Source of the DNA: Alphaproteobacteria bacterium UBA1301
GTDB lineage: Bacteria > Pseudomonadota > Alphaproteobacteria > Micropepsales > Micropepsaceae
Length of the DNA stretch: 64,000 nucleotides
Direction of reading: 5' to 3'
Assembly: GCA_002307725.1 (NCBI GenBank)
Contig: DBUB01000002.1
Coordinates: 267,058 to 331,057, forward strand
Shown: positions 15,449 through 24,497 of the stretch, one piece after another
How the letters are laid out: each line of letters opens with the position of its first letter
How positions within the stretch are numbered: the stretch's first letter is position 1
Notes under the pieces: model-generated
What the model was told of the DNA's origin: nothing
Database searches by the model: none
The model's input: only the letters and a program-made list of their open reading frames with translations
Program-made: the position numbers and the translations under genes

Positions 15449-18400
15449 ATGGCCAACAAACCGATTTTTTTCGATGAAACGGGCCGCCGCGCGGCGCGCC
15501 TGTCGTTGCTGGGCTGGGTGGGGGCGATTGTCAGCACCCTGTTCGGTATCGCCTTTTTGGCCTCGATCCTGGTCAGCACCAACAACGAGACACCCGATCT
15601 TCGGCTCAAGCTGACTCCCAACAATCCGTTGGTCCGCCGTGCCATCGACCCGTCCCAGCTCAAGTCCGCCGTCCGCTATGCCGCCGAAGCCCGGCACCGC
15701 GAAGCTCTGGTGCGGAACTGGAAAGACCGACTGGCGCATCAAAAGGCCTCCTCGCGCGAACTTTCGGCGGCGCTCAGGCCCCGTCCCGACCGGCCGCTGG
15801 CGATGGGCTTTTATGATTCCTCTGACAACAACGACACCAGTTACCCGGCGCTGAAGCGGGCGCTGTGGAAGCTCGACTGGTTCCTGCCGTGCTGGTTGAC
15901 AGTTTCCGGCCCCAACATGGCCCTCAAGGTCACGATTGATCACGAGGCCCAGAAGCTGGTGCAGACCGAGCGGCCGTCGATGCCGATTCTGCCGCTGGTG
16001 CAGAATATCGCCGGCGGTGATTGGGATGGCGCGAATTTGCAGCGCATGCTCGCCGACCCGGCCCGCCGTGCCGCGCTCGAGAAAAAAATGGTCGACTTCA
16101 TCCGGGCGGGCAAATATCAGGGCCTGGTGATCGACTTCGAAATGGTGCCGGCAAGCGCCTATAACGATCTCGACATGTTCCTCAAGGAATTGTCGGCGCA
16201 GTTCGCGCCCAACGGTTGGGTTCTGGTGCAGTGTGCGCCGTTTGAGGAAGATACTTGGCCCTACGCCCGGTTCGCCAAATCGATCGATTACACCGTGCTG
16301 ATGGCCTACGACCAGCACGACGATGCCGACATCGCCGGACCGATCGCGGGCGAGTCCTGGTTTGAAGAAACGCTCGACAAGCGGATGAAGGAGCTGCCGC
16401 CCAGCCGCACCATCATCGCGGTCGGCAGCTATGCCTACGATTGGCACGCCCAGGAGTTGGCCGATAACCTGACATTCCAGGGTGCGATGGTGGCCGCCAA
16501 GGACTCCAGCGCCCGCGTCGATTTTGATCCCAACAGCAACAACCCGCACTTTTCCTATTTCGAAAACGATCATGTCCGTCACGACGTCTGGTTCCTCGAC
16601 GGTGTCACCGTGTTCAACCAGATTCACGCGGCCGACGTTTTCCAGCCGGTCGGTTACGCGTTGTGGAAAGTGGGCAGTGAGGACCCGACCATCTGGTCGG
16701 TGCTTGGCCGGCCTTACGATGCGCCGGCCCCGGCCGGATTGCGCCATATCCCGACCAGCGAAGACGTCGATTTCGAAGGCATCGGCGAAGTCCTGCGCGT
16801 GGTTGCTTCGCCGTCGAGTGGCAGCCGCACCTTTGAAATTGATGCGCAGACCGGCGACATCAGCGACGAGATCTATACCGACCTGCCGACCAGCTTCGTC
16901 ATCCGCCGGGTTGGCGCGGTGCCGAAGACCTTGGCGCTGACCTTCGACGACGGTCCGGATCCGGCCTACACGCCTGCCATTCTCAGAATCTTGAAGGAAA
17001 AGGGCGTCAAGGCGACGTTCTTTATCATCGGCGCTAATGCCGAGGCTCATCCGGCGCTGCTGCAGCGCATCCTCAATGAAGGCCACGAAGTCGGCAATCA
17101 CACCTTCACCCACCCCAACCTCGCCGAAACCTCGCCGGAAGCCGATCGCATCGAATACAACGCGACCCAGAAACTGTTCGAAGCTTTGACCGGACGGCGC
17201 ATGGTGCTGTTCCGCCCGCCGTATCTCGGCGACGCCGAACCGGTGAACAAGGATGAAATCATTCCCGTCCAGATCGCCCAGGATCAGGGCTATCTCACGA
17301 TCGGTGTGCACGTCGATCCGTTCGACTGGCAGCAGCCGTCGCACCAAGAGATGATGGCGCGCATCCTGGCGGCGGTGACCGACCCAGATCCTGATACCCG
17401 CGGCAACATCATCCTGCTGCACGATTCCGGCGGCGACCGCACCAAGACCGTCGAGCTTTTGCCCGGTCTGATCGATGATTTGCGCGCCCGTGGCTACAAA
17501 TTCGTCTTGGTGTCGAAGCTCGCCGGTCTCACGCGCGACCAGGCGATGCCGCGTTCGGCGCCGACTCTGACGCTTTACGCCAACCGCGTCGTCTTTCTCA
17601 CGCTGAGCTGGATGGGCAGTATTCTTTATTACTGCTTCCTGGCAGCGATCTTCTTGGGGCTGGCGCGCCTGCTGGTGCTTTGCGGTTTGGCCTTGTGGAA
17701 TCAACAGCGGGCCCACCAATCCGATGATCCGCCGGCGCCGGAAAGCAACATTCCGGTGTCGGTCATCATCCCGGCTTACAACGAAGAGAAGGTGATTGCG
17801 GCGACGGTGGCGCGCATCCTGGCCTCCGATTACCGCGATCTTGAAGTGCTGGTGATCGACGACGGTTCGCACGACCGCACATCGGAGGTGGTGAAGGAGT
17901 CCTTTGGATCGGTGCCGAACGTCACCCTCATCACCATCCCCAATTGCGGCAAGGCGCGGGCGCTCAATCTCGGTTTGGAGCGGGCGCATGGTGACGTCAT
18001 CGTGGCGCTCGATGCCGACACCCAGTTCAATCACGACACGATTTCGCGGCTGGTGCGCTGGTTTGTCGATCCGCAAGTCGGCGCCGTGGCCGGCAACGCC
18101 AAGGTCGGCAATCGCTTCAATATGATCACGCGCTGGCAGGCGCTGGAATACGTCGTGGCGCAGAACCTGGAACGGCGGGCGCTGGCGGCGCTTGGCACAC
18201 TCACCGTGATTCCCGGTGCGGTCGGTGCGTGGCGGCGGAAGATGTTGCTCGATCTCGGCGGCTATCCCACTGATACCCTCGCCGAGGATCAGGACCTCAC
18301 GATCAATCTGCAACGCGCCGGCTATCATGTGCGCTTCGATTCGTCCGCCGTCGCCTGGACCGAAGCGCCGTCGTCGTTCCGCACCCTTGCGAAACAGCGC

Positions 18401-18880
18401 TTCCGCTGGGCCTATGGCACATTGCAGTGCCTGTGGAAGTACCGCGACATGACCTTCAACAAGCGCTACGGCGCGCTGGGTCTGATTGCTCTGCCGCAGG
18501 TCTGGATGTTTCAGATCATTCTGACGGCCTTGGCGCCGGTCGCCGACCTGCTCTTAATTTGGCAATTGCTGACGCAATGGGTCGCTTATGTGCAGCACGG
18601 CTCCGAGTTCTCTAACCAGAACCTCATCACCGTCGGCATCTATTATGTCGTCTTTACGCTGGTCGATCTCGCCGCGGCCGTGGTCGGATTTGCTATGGAG
18701 AAGAAGGAGAACTGGAGCCTGCTCTGGTGGCTGATGCTGCAGCGCTTCGGCTATCGCCAGCTTATGTACTACGTCGTGATGCGCTCGATCTCGACCGCCT
18801 TGCGCGGTGCCGTGGTGGGTTGGGGCAAGCTGGAACGGACGGGTACGGTCAAGGACCGGAGCTCAACCGGAAAAGTGTGA
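15449..18880 (+). CDS. Trifunctional GH18-like / polysaccharide deacetylase / GT2 glycosyltransferase
   Basis: A 1,143-residue membrane enzyme with three catalytic modules. After an N-terminal membrane helix (about residues 18-42) comes a glycoside hydrolase 18-like domain (about 110-430) with GLVIDFEMV, putative acid E231. Next is a NodB-type CE4 deacetylase (about 490-690): TFDDGPD with metal Asp about residue 500, NHTFTHPN supplying H551 and H555, RPPY, and LLHDSGGDR. A membrane helix near 710-735 leads to a processive GT2 domain (about 760-1000) with VIIPAYNEEKV, DADTQ, EDQDL (946-950) and QRFRW (983-987), then C-terminal membrane helices. Likely builds, deacetylates and trims a beta-linked amino-sugar polymer. 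Same activities as PgaB plus PgaC, in one chain. The last codons lie in a palindromic repeat. Confidence 0.88.
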   Translation: MANKPIFFDETGRRAARLSLLGWVGAIVSTLFGIAFLASILVSTNNETPDLRLKLTPNNPLVRRAIDPSQLKSAVRYAAEARHREALVRNWKDRLAHQKASSRELSAALRPRPDRPLAMGFYDSSDNNDTSYPALKRALWKLDWFLPCWLTVSGPNMALKVTIDHEAQKLVQTERPSMPILPLVQNIAGGDWDGANLQRMLADPARRAALEKKMVDFIRAGKYQGLVIDFEMVPASAYNDLDMFLKELSAQFAPNGWVLVQCAPFEEDTWPYARFAKSIDYTVLMAYDQHDDADIAGPIAGESWFEETLDKRMKELPPSRTIIAVGSYAYDWHAQELADNLTFQGAMVAAKDSSARVDFDPNSNNPHFSYFENDHVRHDVWFLDGVTVFNQIHAADVFQPVGYALWKVGSEDPTIWSVLGRPYDAPAPAGLRHIPTSEDVDFEGIGEVLRVVASPSSGSRTFEIDAQTGDISDEIYTDLPTSFVIRRVGAVPKTLALTFDDGPDPAYTPAILRILKEKGVKATFFIIGANAEAHPALLQRILNEGHEVGNHTFTHPNLAETSPEADRIEYNATQKLFEALTGRRMVLFRPPYLGDAEPVNKDEIIPVQIAQDQGYLTIGVHVDPFDWQQPSHQEMMARILAAVTDPDPDTRGNIILLHDSGGDRTKTVELLPGLIDDLRARGYKFVLVSKLAGLTRDQAMPRSAPTLTLYANRVVFLTLSWMGSILYYCFLAAIFLGLARLLVLCGLALWNQQRAHQSDDPPAPESNIPVSVIIPAYNEEKVIAATVARILASDYRDLEVLVIDDGSHDRTSEVVKESFGSVPNVTLITIPNCGKARALNLGLERAHGDVIVALDADTQFNHDTISRLVRWFVDPQVGAVAGNAKVGNRFNMITRWQALEYVVAQNLERRALAALGTLTVIPGAVGAWRRKMLLDLGGYPTDTLAEDQDLTINLQRAGYHVRFDSSAVAWTEAPSSFRTLAKQRFRWAYGTLQCLWKYRDMTFNKRYGALGLIALPQVWMFQIILTALAPVADLLLIWQLLTQWVAYVQHGSEFSNQNLITVGIYYVVFTLVDLAAAVVGFAMEKKENWSLLWWLMLQRFGYRQLMYYVVMRSISTALRGAVVGWGKLERTGTVKDRSSTGKV

Positions 18881-18912
18881 CACGGTTTTTCGGTTGGTTG
18901 CGCGATCATAAA
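18868..18912. repeat. Relative of the AAAAGTG..GGTTTT palindromic repeat
   Basis: CCGGAAAAGTGTGACACGG followed by TTTTTCGG and GCGCGATCA has the same order as the repeat at 39185 and 54583 (CCGAAAAGTGGAATCCGG, TTTTCGG, GCGCGACA). It overlaps the stop codon of the trifunctional gene, supplying its last residues. Confidence 0.45.
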
Positions 18913-18914
18913 AA

Positions 18915-20312
18915 TTACTTCGGCACGTAAAAGGTTCCGAAATCGTCGCTGTGATGCAGGCGATAAGAACGTGTCAGCGCATTGGCGACATTTTCGCCCA
19001 GGGCATAAGGTTCGCCGGGATCGAACTGGATCACCGCATAGCGCTTCGTTGCGACGTCGTGTGCTACTTCGGCATCGCTGCGGGTGCCAGTCTCAAACTG
19101 CTGGCCGACGTTGAACATGTCGACCGCCGGCGGCTTGCCGGCCCAGTAGCAGAATGACAGCATCTCGCACAGGCCTGGGCCCTTTTGCGCGGCCATGAAG
19201 GCGACGTCGCTGCGCGCGACTGCCGCTTCCTCGCCCACCGCATGAAAATCGAGATAGATGGCTTGCCATTCCTTGTCAGTCGCGGCGGTGACCAGCAGCG
19301 GTGCCGCCAACAGTATCGCGGCGGCAGGCCGCATCCAGCCGCCCAGCCGCTGCACCACCAGCGCCAGCGCCAGGCCGAGGGCGATATCGGCATCGAACAT
19401 CACATTCGGGTCGACGCCGGCGCCGCCGAGGAAAGTGCTGCCGATGGCGATAGCGCTGACGGCGTAAATGGCACAGAAGCGGACCGCGGTGTCGCGCGGC
19501 CTGAGCCACGCCAAAATGGCGAGCGCAAGAATGGGCAGGCCCGTCCAGTACAGCCAGTGCAGCAGTGCTGCGATAAGCTGGTCCACCGAATAAAGCCGTG
19601 CCGTCGCAACGACCGCGAGCAGGCTCACGCCATACATCAGCCGGAACGCGAGCAATCCGACGGCCAGGAACAGGGTGCCGTAACCGGCAAGTTCGAACGC
19701 TCGCTTGCGGTCTTCGAACAGCAGCCACAGGAACGCAGCAACCGGTAACGCCACGACATTGTGCTTGACGAAGAACGCGGCCACGAACAGCAGCGCTGCC
19801 GCGGCAACACCGGTGCGCGACGAAGCCTTCTGCGCCAGCACCAAGAGGCCGCAAAGCGACACCGCATGCGCCAGCATCTGCGGATCGTCCATGCCAACAT
19901 AATCGGTAGAGATCAGTAATCCGGCGACAAGCCACAGCGCCGGCAGCAGGCTTACCGCACGATCTGCCCCTTGCCGCCGCGCCATGATCGTCATCGCCAG
20001 CGCAATCCCTGCCACCGCCAAGAGCGACACCAGCCGTCCCGCCACGATGTTGTCGCCGACGAAGAGGCTGGCCACGCCCACAACATAGAACGACAGCGGC
20101 GGGTAGTTGTTGACCAGATAGGCGTCGTGTCCGGGATAGAGCATATGGCCGCTCATCACGGCGGCCGTGTGATAAGCGTTCCAGCCTTCGTTGGGATCGA
20201 ACGGCAGGACGAGGCCAAGTACCGTCACCACTCGCCACAGCCCCACCGCACAAAGAAGACCGATAAGGGTCAGAACGGCATAAAGCGCAAAGCGGGGCGT
20301 CGGCATCGTCAT
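18915..20312 (-). CDS. Multi-pass membrane protein, GT39/PMT-like glycosyltransferase
   Basis: A 465-residue protein with about ten hydrophobic segments and short loops. The first periplasmic loop carries FDPNEGWNAYHTAAVMSG and YLVNNYPPLSFYVVG, resembling the acidic first loop and PP-containing region of GT39/ArnT-like (GT-C fold) transferases that use polyprenyl-phosphate sugars. The C-terminal soluble part (from about 365) has YAVIQFDPGEPY. Donor and acceptor cannot be deduced. The frame is open to 20447, but ATG 20312 overlaps the upstream gene's stop by 4 bp (ATGA) and begins the first helix, so I prefer it. Confidence 0.7.
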   Translation of the reverse strand: MTMPTPRFALYAVLTLIGLLCAVGLWRVVTVLGLVLPFDPNEGWNAYHTAAVMSGHMLYPGHDAYLVNNYPPLSFYVVGVASLFVGDNIVAGRLVSLLAVAGIALAMTIMARRQGADRAVSLLPALWLVAGLLISTDYVGMDDPQMLAHAVSLCGLLVLAQKASSRTGVAAAALLFVAAFFVKHNVVALPVAAFLWLLFEDRKRAFELAGYGTLFLAVGLLAFRLMYGVSLLAVVATARLYSVDQLIAALLHWLYWTGLPILALAILAWLRPRDTAVRFCAIYAVSAIAIGSTFLGGAGVDPNVMFDADIALGLALALVVQRLGGWMRPAAAILLAAPLLVTAATDKEWQAIYLDFHAVGEEAAVARSDVAFMAAQKGPGLCEMLSFCYWAGKPPAVDMFNVGQQFETGTRSDAEVAHDVATKRYAVIQFDPGEPYALGENVANALTRSYRLHHSDDFGTFYVPK

Positions 20313-21865
20313 AGCGTGGCGCACAGCCCGGTGGGTCGTATCCTGTAGAGCGAGAAGAAACTTCCAGCATAGGCGAGGTGCATGAACGGCGGCACGTCGG
20401 CCTGCTCGCCGCCGCCGTGGATCACCACCGCATAATCGAAGTGGCACTGGAAGAATTTGAGGTAGGGAAATACCTCATCGATGTCCGCGTCGTCGGCGGA
20501 CCGGCCGAGTGCCAGATTGGCCAGTTCCGTCGCGTCGGGCGGCGAACCTTGTTGCGCCGTGGCGGCGGCCAGCTTGTCGTAAGGGGCCTTCAGTTCGATG
20601 ACATGCTGGCCTTTGGTGGCGAACATCAAGGGCGTGAAGGCGCCGCGATCGACGATGGCGAATTCCGCCATGTGCCAATAGGGCGGGTCGGAGGTATCGC
20701 TCAAGGCGTCGCCGTCGAGCACGGTAAAGATTTTCGAGCCCCTCGGCATGTCGGCGATAGCGGTGCGGAACTCCCTGTACTGACGATCTGTGGTCGACCA
20801 GCTGGCGATCAAGGTCCCGGCATTGATGGCGGCCAGCACCACGACGAGGGCACCGAACGCTGCAACGAGCCGCTTGTCCATCCGGAACTCGAGGCTCGCA
20901 AAGGTGATGACGCCCAAAACGGCGGGCAGACGCATGTCGACGCCCCAGCCACCCAGCGCCCATTCCGGCGCGATCAGCGTCAGCGTCGCCAGCCCCAGCA
21001 CGAGCAGCTTCATCGCCGGATGCAGCCGCAACTTGCCGTAGGCCAGACCCGCCAGGATCAGAATCGAAAGCCCGCCGATGACGAGATAGGCCGGATCGGA
21101 AAACGCCCATTGCGCCGCGCTGCCGAAGCGGTCACCGATGGTGTCACCGTAATTGAATTCGACCCCGCCGCCTTCGCCGCCAGCCGATTTGAAGAACAGC
21201 ATGAAGAACGCTGCCGGCAGGAAGATCACCACCACTGTCAGCATGCGCTTGCCCAGCGCGGCGATCTGAAATGGCCGTTCGCGCAATGCCGCCGAAATTT
21301 CATACATACCGATCAGGGCTGCCAGCACGCAGGCGCCGAACAGATGGCAGGTATAAAGTGCGAACGCCGCCGCCATGAATCCGGCCAGCACCAGCGGCGA
21401 ACGCTTGCCGCGCGTGGCGATCCAGGCCGCGAAAACCATGAAGGCCAGTCCCGAAGCAAAGGTGTAGTTGAGAAAGCCCCAGGTGAAATTCGCGTTGACG
21501 GTGAAGAGTGCGCCCGCCAACGGCGCGACGCCGAAGCGGCCCGTTACGGCGCGCTGGATGAGCGCGGCGCCCGTCACCCACATCACCACCGCAATTGAGA
21601 GGAACAGTTTCACTGCGGCTTCAAGCGGCAGCACGGCGGCGAACAGCGGCACCAGAATGTCGGAGCCGAGGTTAGGCAGCAGCCGCCAATGAATGACGTA
21701 GAACGGCGAGGCCTCGGCGCCGTTGCGGATGAGATGGAATCCGGCCAGATGCGCCGGATAGTCCGGCATGGCAGGCGAACCGACACACCACAACGGCAGG
21801 ATGAAAAGAGCCGCGAGCAGCCCCAAGGCAACAACCGGCCAGTGACGCGATGCATGCATGAGCAC
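20309..21865 (-). CDS. Multi-pass membrane protein, probable GT-C type glycosyltransferase
   Basis: A 518-residue protein with a first hydrophobic segment VALGLLAALFILPLWCV, loop GSPAMPDYPAHLAGFHLIRN, and roughly ten more membrane helices, then a C-terminal periplasmic domain (from about residue 375, ending SFFSLYRIRPTG). The D-Y-P-x-H loop after helix 1 is what one expects of GT-C enzymes, but I do not recognise a named family. It is translationally coupled to the following membrane glycosyltransferase gene (4-bp overlap), so the pair probably acts in one pathway of envelope glycan modification. Confidence 0.6.
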   Translation of the reverse strand: MLMHASRHWPVVALGLLAALFILPLWCVGSPAMPDYPAHLAGFHLIRNGAEASPFYVIHWRLLPNLGSDILVPLFAAVLPLEAAVKLFLSIAVVMWVTGAALIQRAVTGRFGVAPLAGALFTVNANFTWGFLNYTFASGLAFMVFAAWIATRGKRSPLVLAGFMAAAFALYTCHLFGACVLAALIGMYEISAALRERPFQIAALGKRMLTVVVIFLPAAFFMLFFKSAGGEGGGVEFNYGDTIGDRFGSAAQWAFSDPAYLVIGGLSILILAGLAYGKLRLHPAMKLLVLGLATLTLIAPEWALGGWGVDMRLPAVLGVITFASLEFRMDKRLVAAFGALVVVLAAINAGTLIASWSTTDRQYREFRTAIADMPRGSKIFTVLDGDALSDTSDPPYWHMAEFAIVDRGAFTPLMFATKGQHVIELKAPYDKLAAATAQQGSPPDATELANLALGRSADDADIDEVFPYLKFFQCHFDYAVVIHGGGEQADVPPFMHLAYAGSFFSLYRIRPTGLCATL

Positions 21866-21970
21866 TATGGGTCCCCTCCGGTGCCAATAGCCGGAAATGT
21901 CCTGTTAGCACGTTCAGGACGGCCCGTCACAGTGCGACGGAGAATCCCCCCAAATCAGAAATCATACAAA

Positions 21971-23146
21971 TCAAGCACCGGCGTGTACCAGCTCGACCTG
22001 AACCACGTCGGTGCGCTCGACCTGGAAGGCGGCGGCACAGATGTTAAGGTAAAACTGCCAGTTGCGCAGAAAGCGGTCGTCGTGGCCCATCGCCTTGATC
22101 TCGGCGGTGCGCTCGCGCATGCGCCCCGACCACGCGCGCAAGGTCTTGGCGTAGTCTTTGCCGAAGGCGAACTGGCCGGTAACCTTGAGGCCCGCCCGTT
22201 CCGCCTCTTCGCGGAAGCGTTGCAGCGACGGCAGCATGCCGCCGGGAAAGACGTAGTGGCGGATGAAATCGCTGCGCCGCCGGTAATCCGCGAACAGATC
22301 ATCGCGCACGGTGATGATCTGGATGATCGCCCGCCCGCCGCGCTTCAGTCGTTCGGTGATGGTGTGGAAATAGGCCGGCCAATATTGTTCGCCGACGGCT
22401 TCGAACATCTCGATCGAAACGATGCTGTCGAACACGCCTTTGGTCTTGCGGTAGTCCTCGAGCAGAATATTGGCCGCACCTTTAAGCCGTTCGGTGGCAA
22501 AGCGGTACTGTGACGGCGAAATTGTCAGCCCCGTCACGTCGCGCCCCTCAGCCACGGCTTTTTCGGCAAATCCGCCCCAGCCGCAACCGATTTCCAGCAC
22601 CGATCGTCCGCACCCGGCGAGGCGCTGCAGGATGCGTTCGTATTTGTTGCTTTGGGCCTTCTCCAAGCTCGTCGCGGTTTGGCCGAACAGAGCGGAGGAA
22701 TAGGTCATGCTTCGATCGAGCCACAGCGCATAGAAGTCGTTGCCGACGTCGTAATGGGCTTCGATGTTGCGCCGGGCGCCCGCAATCGAATTGCGCCGCA
22801 CGAGGCGATCGCTGACGACGAGCGCCATCCGGCCGAACAGGCCGCCATTGGCGAGGTCGCCGAGCGCATCCATGTTGAGAAGGAAGAGTTGAACCAGTTT
22901 CTCGATGTCGTCGGTATCCCAGGCGCCGTCGATATAGTCCTCGCCGAGCGCGACGTCGCCGCGTTGCGCGATGTGGCGCAGCACGCTCCAATCTCGAATC
23001 GCGAACGTTGCCGACGGTCCGGGCAAGGCGCCGGTGGCGATGCGAACCTCGCCGTCCGGGGCAACGAATTTCAGGGTCCCGCATTGCAGCTGGGACAGAA
23101 CGTCGTACCAGCGCTTTTCGACGAACGAATTGATGATCGACAACAT
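21971..23146 (-). CDS. cfa: Cyclopropane-fatty-acyl-phospholipid synthase family methyltransferase
   Basis: A 391-residue enzyme that adds a methylene group from S-adenosylmethionine across cis double bonds of membrane phospholipid acyl chains. The N-terminal lipid-binding domain (GDVALGEDYIDGAWDTDD) precedes the SAM domain: EAHYDVGNDFYALWLD, MTYSSALF, LEIGCGWGGFAEKA (SAM motif I), GLTISPSQ, SIEMFEAVGEQYWPAYF and YVFPGGMLPS, all classic CFA synthase signatures. It stands alone, with a 10-bp inverted repeat about 50 bp upstream of its start. Cyclopropanation generally hardens membranes in stationary phase or acid. Confidence 0.93.
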   Translation of the reverse strand: MLSIINSFVEKRWYDVLSQLQCGTLKFVAPDGEVRIATGALPGPSATFAIRDWSVLRHIAQRGDVALGEDYIDGAWDTDDIEKLVQLFLLNMDALGDLANGGLFGRMALVVSDRLVRRNSIAGARRNIEAHYDVGNDFYALWLDRSMTYSSALFGQTATSLEKAQSNKYERILQRLAGCGRSVLEIGCGWGGFAEKAVAEGRDVTGLTISPSQYRFATERLKGAANILLEDYRKTKGVFDSIVSIEMFEAVGEQYWPAYFHTITERLKRGGRAIIQIITVRDDLFADYRRRSDFIRHYVFPGGMLPSLQRFREEAERAGLKVTGQFAFGKDYAKTLRAWSGRMRERTAEIKAMGHDDRFLRNWQFYLNICAAAFQVERTDVVQVELVHAGA

Positions 23147-23197
23147 GCAAACCTCCGTCTGGCGTGACGTTCCGCCGCTCCTTTATACCGCCCGGAG

Positions 23198-23236
23198 CAT
23201 GGCGCCGGAAACCAATTTACTGTCTTCGGCGCCATG
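23198..23236. promoter_or_regulatory. 10-bp perfect inverted repeat upstream of cfa
   Basis: CATGGCGCCG (23198-23207) and CGGCGCCATG (23227-23236) form a perfect inverted repeat separated by 19 bp, about 50 bp upstream of the cfa start on the other strand. No T-run follows on either side, so an operator or 5' leader structure is more likely than a terminator. Confidence 0.45.
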
Positions 23237-23366
23237 ATGGGGCCACGGTAAGTTTTGCTAACGGCTTGATTAGTAAGAAATAATTTGAGGTCGGCGGCTG
23301 CGGCTGGCAAACACTTGACGTTGCCGCGCGGGGCGCTCACTAACCCGCCCCTCAAAGGTGAGGCCC

Positions 23367-24497
23367 ATGACTTTCGCCAGTGTCGATTCCAAATCCGCCC
23401 CGATGACGGGACAGGACGTGCAACTTTCCGTCGTCATCCCCACCTACAACGAGCGCGGCAATGTCGCCGAGTTGATCCGGCGACTCGATGCGACGCTCAA
23501 GGGCATTTCTTGGGAAGCCGTTTACGTCGACGACAATTCGCCCGATGGCACCGCCGATGCGGTGAAGGCCATCGCGCGCACTGATCCGCGCGTGCGGTGT
23601 CTGCGCCGGGTCGGACGCCGCGGCCTCGCCGGCGCCTGCATCGAAGGCATTTTGTCGTCGGCCGCCCCTTACGTCGCCGTGATGGACGCCGACTTGCAGC
23701 ATGACGAAACCGCGCTGCCCGCGATGCTCGCCAAATTGCAGTCGGGCGAATACGATCTCGTCGGTGGCACACGTTATGTCGAAGGTGGTGACGCCGGCTC
23801 GTTCAGTGCGACCCGCTCGAAGATCAGCCGGCTGGCGACCAAGATCACTCAGAAGGTATTGGGCACCGAGCTTTCGGATCCGATGAGCGGCTTCTTCATG
23901 ATGCGCCGCGAGACCTTCGACGAAATGGCGCCGCGCCTGTCGCCGGTAGGATTCAAAATTCTGCTCGACATCGCCACCGCCAGCGAAGGCCTGCGTATCG
24001 GCGAACAGCCTTATTCCTTTGGCACCCGTTTCGACGGCGAATCGAAGTTCAACCTGCAGATTGGCGTCGAGTTTCTCGGCTTGGTCCTGTCGAAGCTGAC
24101 CAATGGTCTCGTCGATCCACGCTTCATTTTCTTTGCCATTGTCGGGGCCACCGGCGTGGCGATCAATCTCGCGGTCCTCAATCTCGCCATGGGGCTGTAT
24201 CCGGCGTCGAGTTTCGAATGGGCCAAGACGGTCGCCACCGGCGTCGCGATGCTGTGGAACTTCCTGCTCAACAACAGCTTCACCTATCGCGACCGCCGCC
24301 TGAAGGGTCTCGGGCTGATCCGCGGCTTCATCGGTTTTTGCATCTTCGGCGCCATCGGTGCGGTGACCGACATCGGGCTCGCCTCGCAGCTTTACGTCCA
24401 TCATGAAACATGGTTGGTTGCCGGCCTTGCCGGTTCAATCGTGGGCGTGCTGTGGAATTACGCCATGTCGAGCATGTTCATCTGGCGCACCAGGTAA
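23367..24497 (+). CDS. Polyprenyl-phosphate mannose/glucose synthase-like GT2 fused to GtrA-like membrane domain
   Basis: A 376-residue protein. Residues about 12-240 are a dolichol-phosphate-mannose-synthase type GT2: LSVVIPTYNERGNV, YVDDNSPDGTAD, MDADLQHDE and DPMSGFFMMRRE. Residues about 255-375 are a four-helix GtrA-like domain (FIFFAIVGATGVAINLAVL, LWNFLLNNSFTYRDRR). Such fusions make and present a polyprenyl-phosphate sugar for transfer on the periplasmic face. The next gene, a GT39-type transferase, overlaps it and is the likely user of this donor. Start: GTG 23358 is in frame, but ATG 23367 is better placed behind AAAGGTGAGG. Confidence 0.88.
   Translation: MTFASVDSKSAPMTGQDVQLSVVIPTYNERGNVAELIRRLDATLKGISWEAVYVDDNSPDGTADAVKAIARTDPRVRCLRRVGRRGLAGACIEGILSSAAPYVAVMDADLQHDETALPAMLAKLQSGEYDLVGGTRYVEGGDAGSFSATRSKISRLATKITQKVLGTELSDPMSGFFMMRRETFDEMAPRLSPVGFKILLDIATASEGLRIGEQPYSFGTRFDGESKFNLQIGVEFLGLVLSKLTNGLVDPRFIFFAIVGATGVAINLAVLNLAMGLYPASSFEWAKTVATGVAMLWNFLLNNSFTYRDRRLKGLGLIRGFIGFCIFGAIGAVTDIGLASQLYVHHETWLVAGLAGSIVGVLWNYAMSSMFIWRTR

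Noticed and set aside
15386..18328. A 980-codon open frame antisense to the trifunctional polysaccharide gene
   Set aside because: The sense frame has clear catalytic motifs; the antisense product is rich in Arg, His and Asp with no family features, as expected from G+C-rich third positions.
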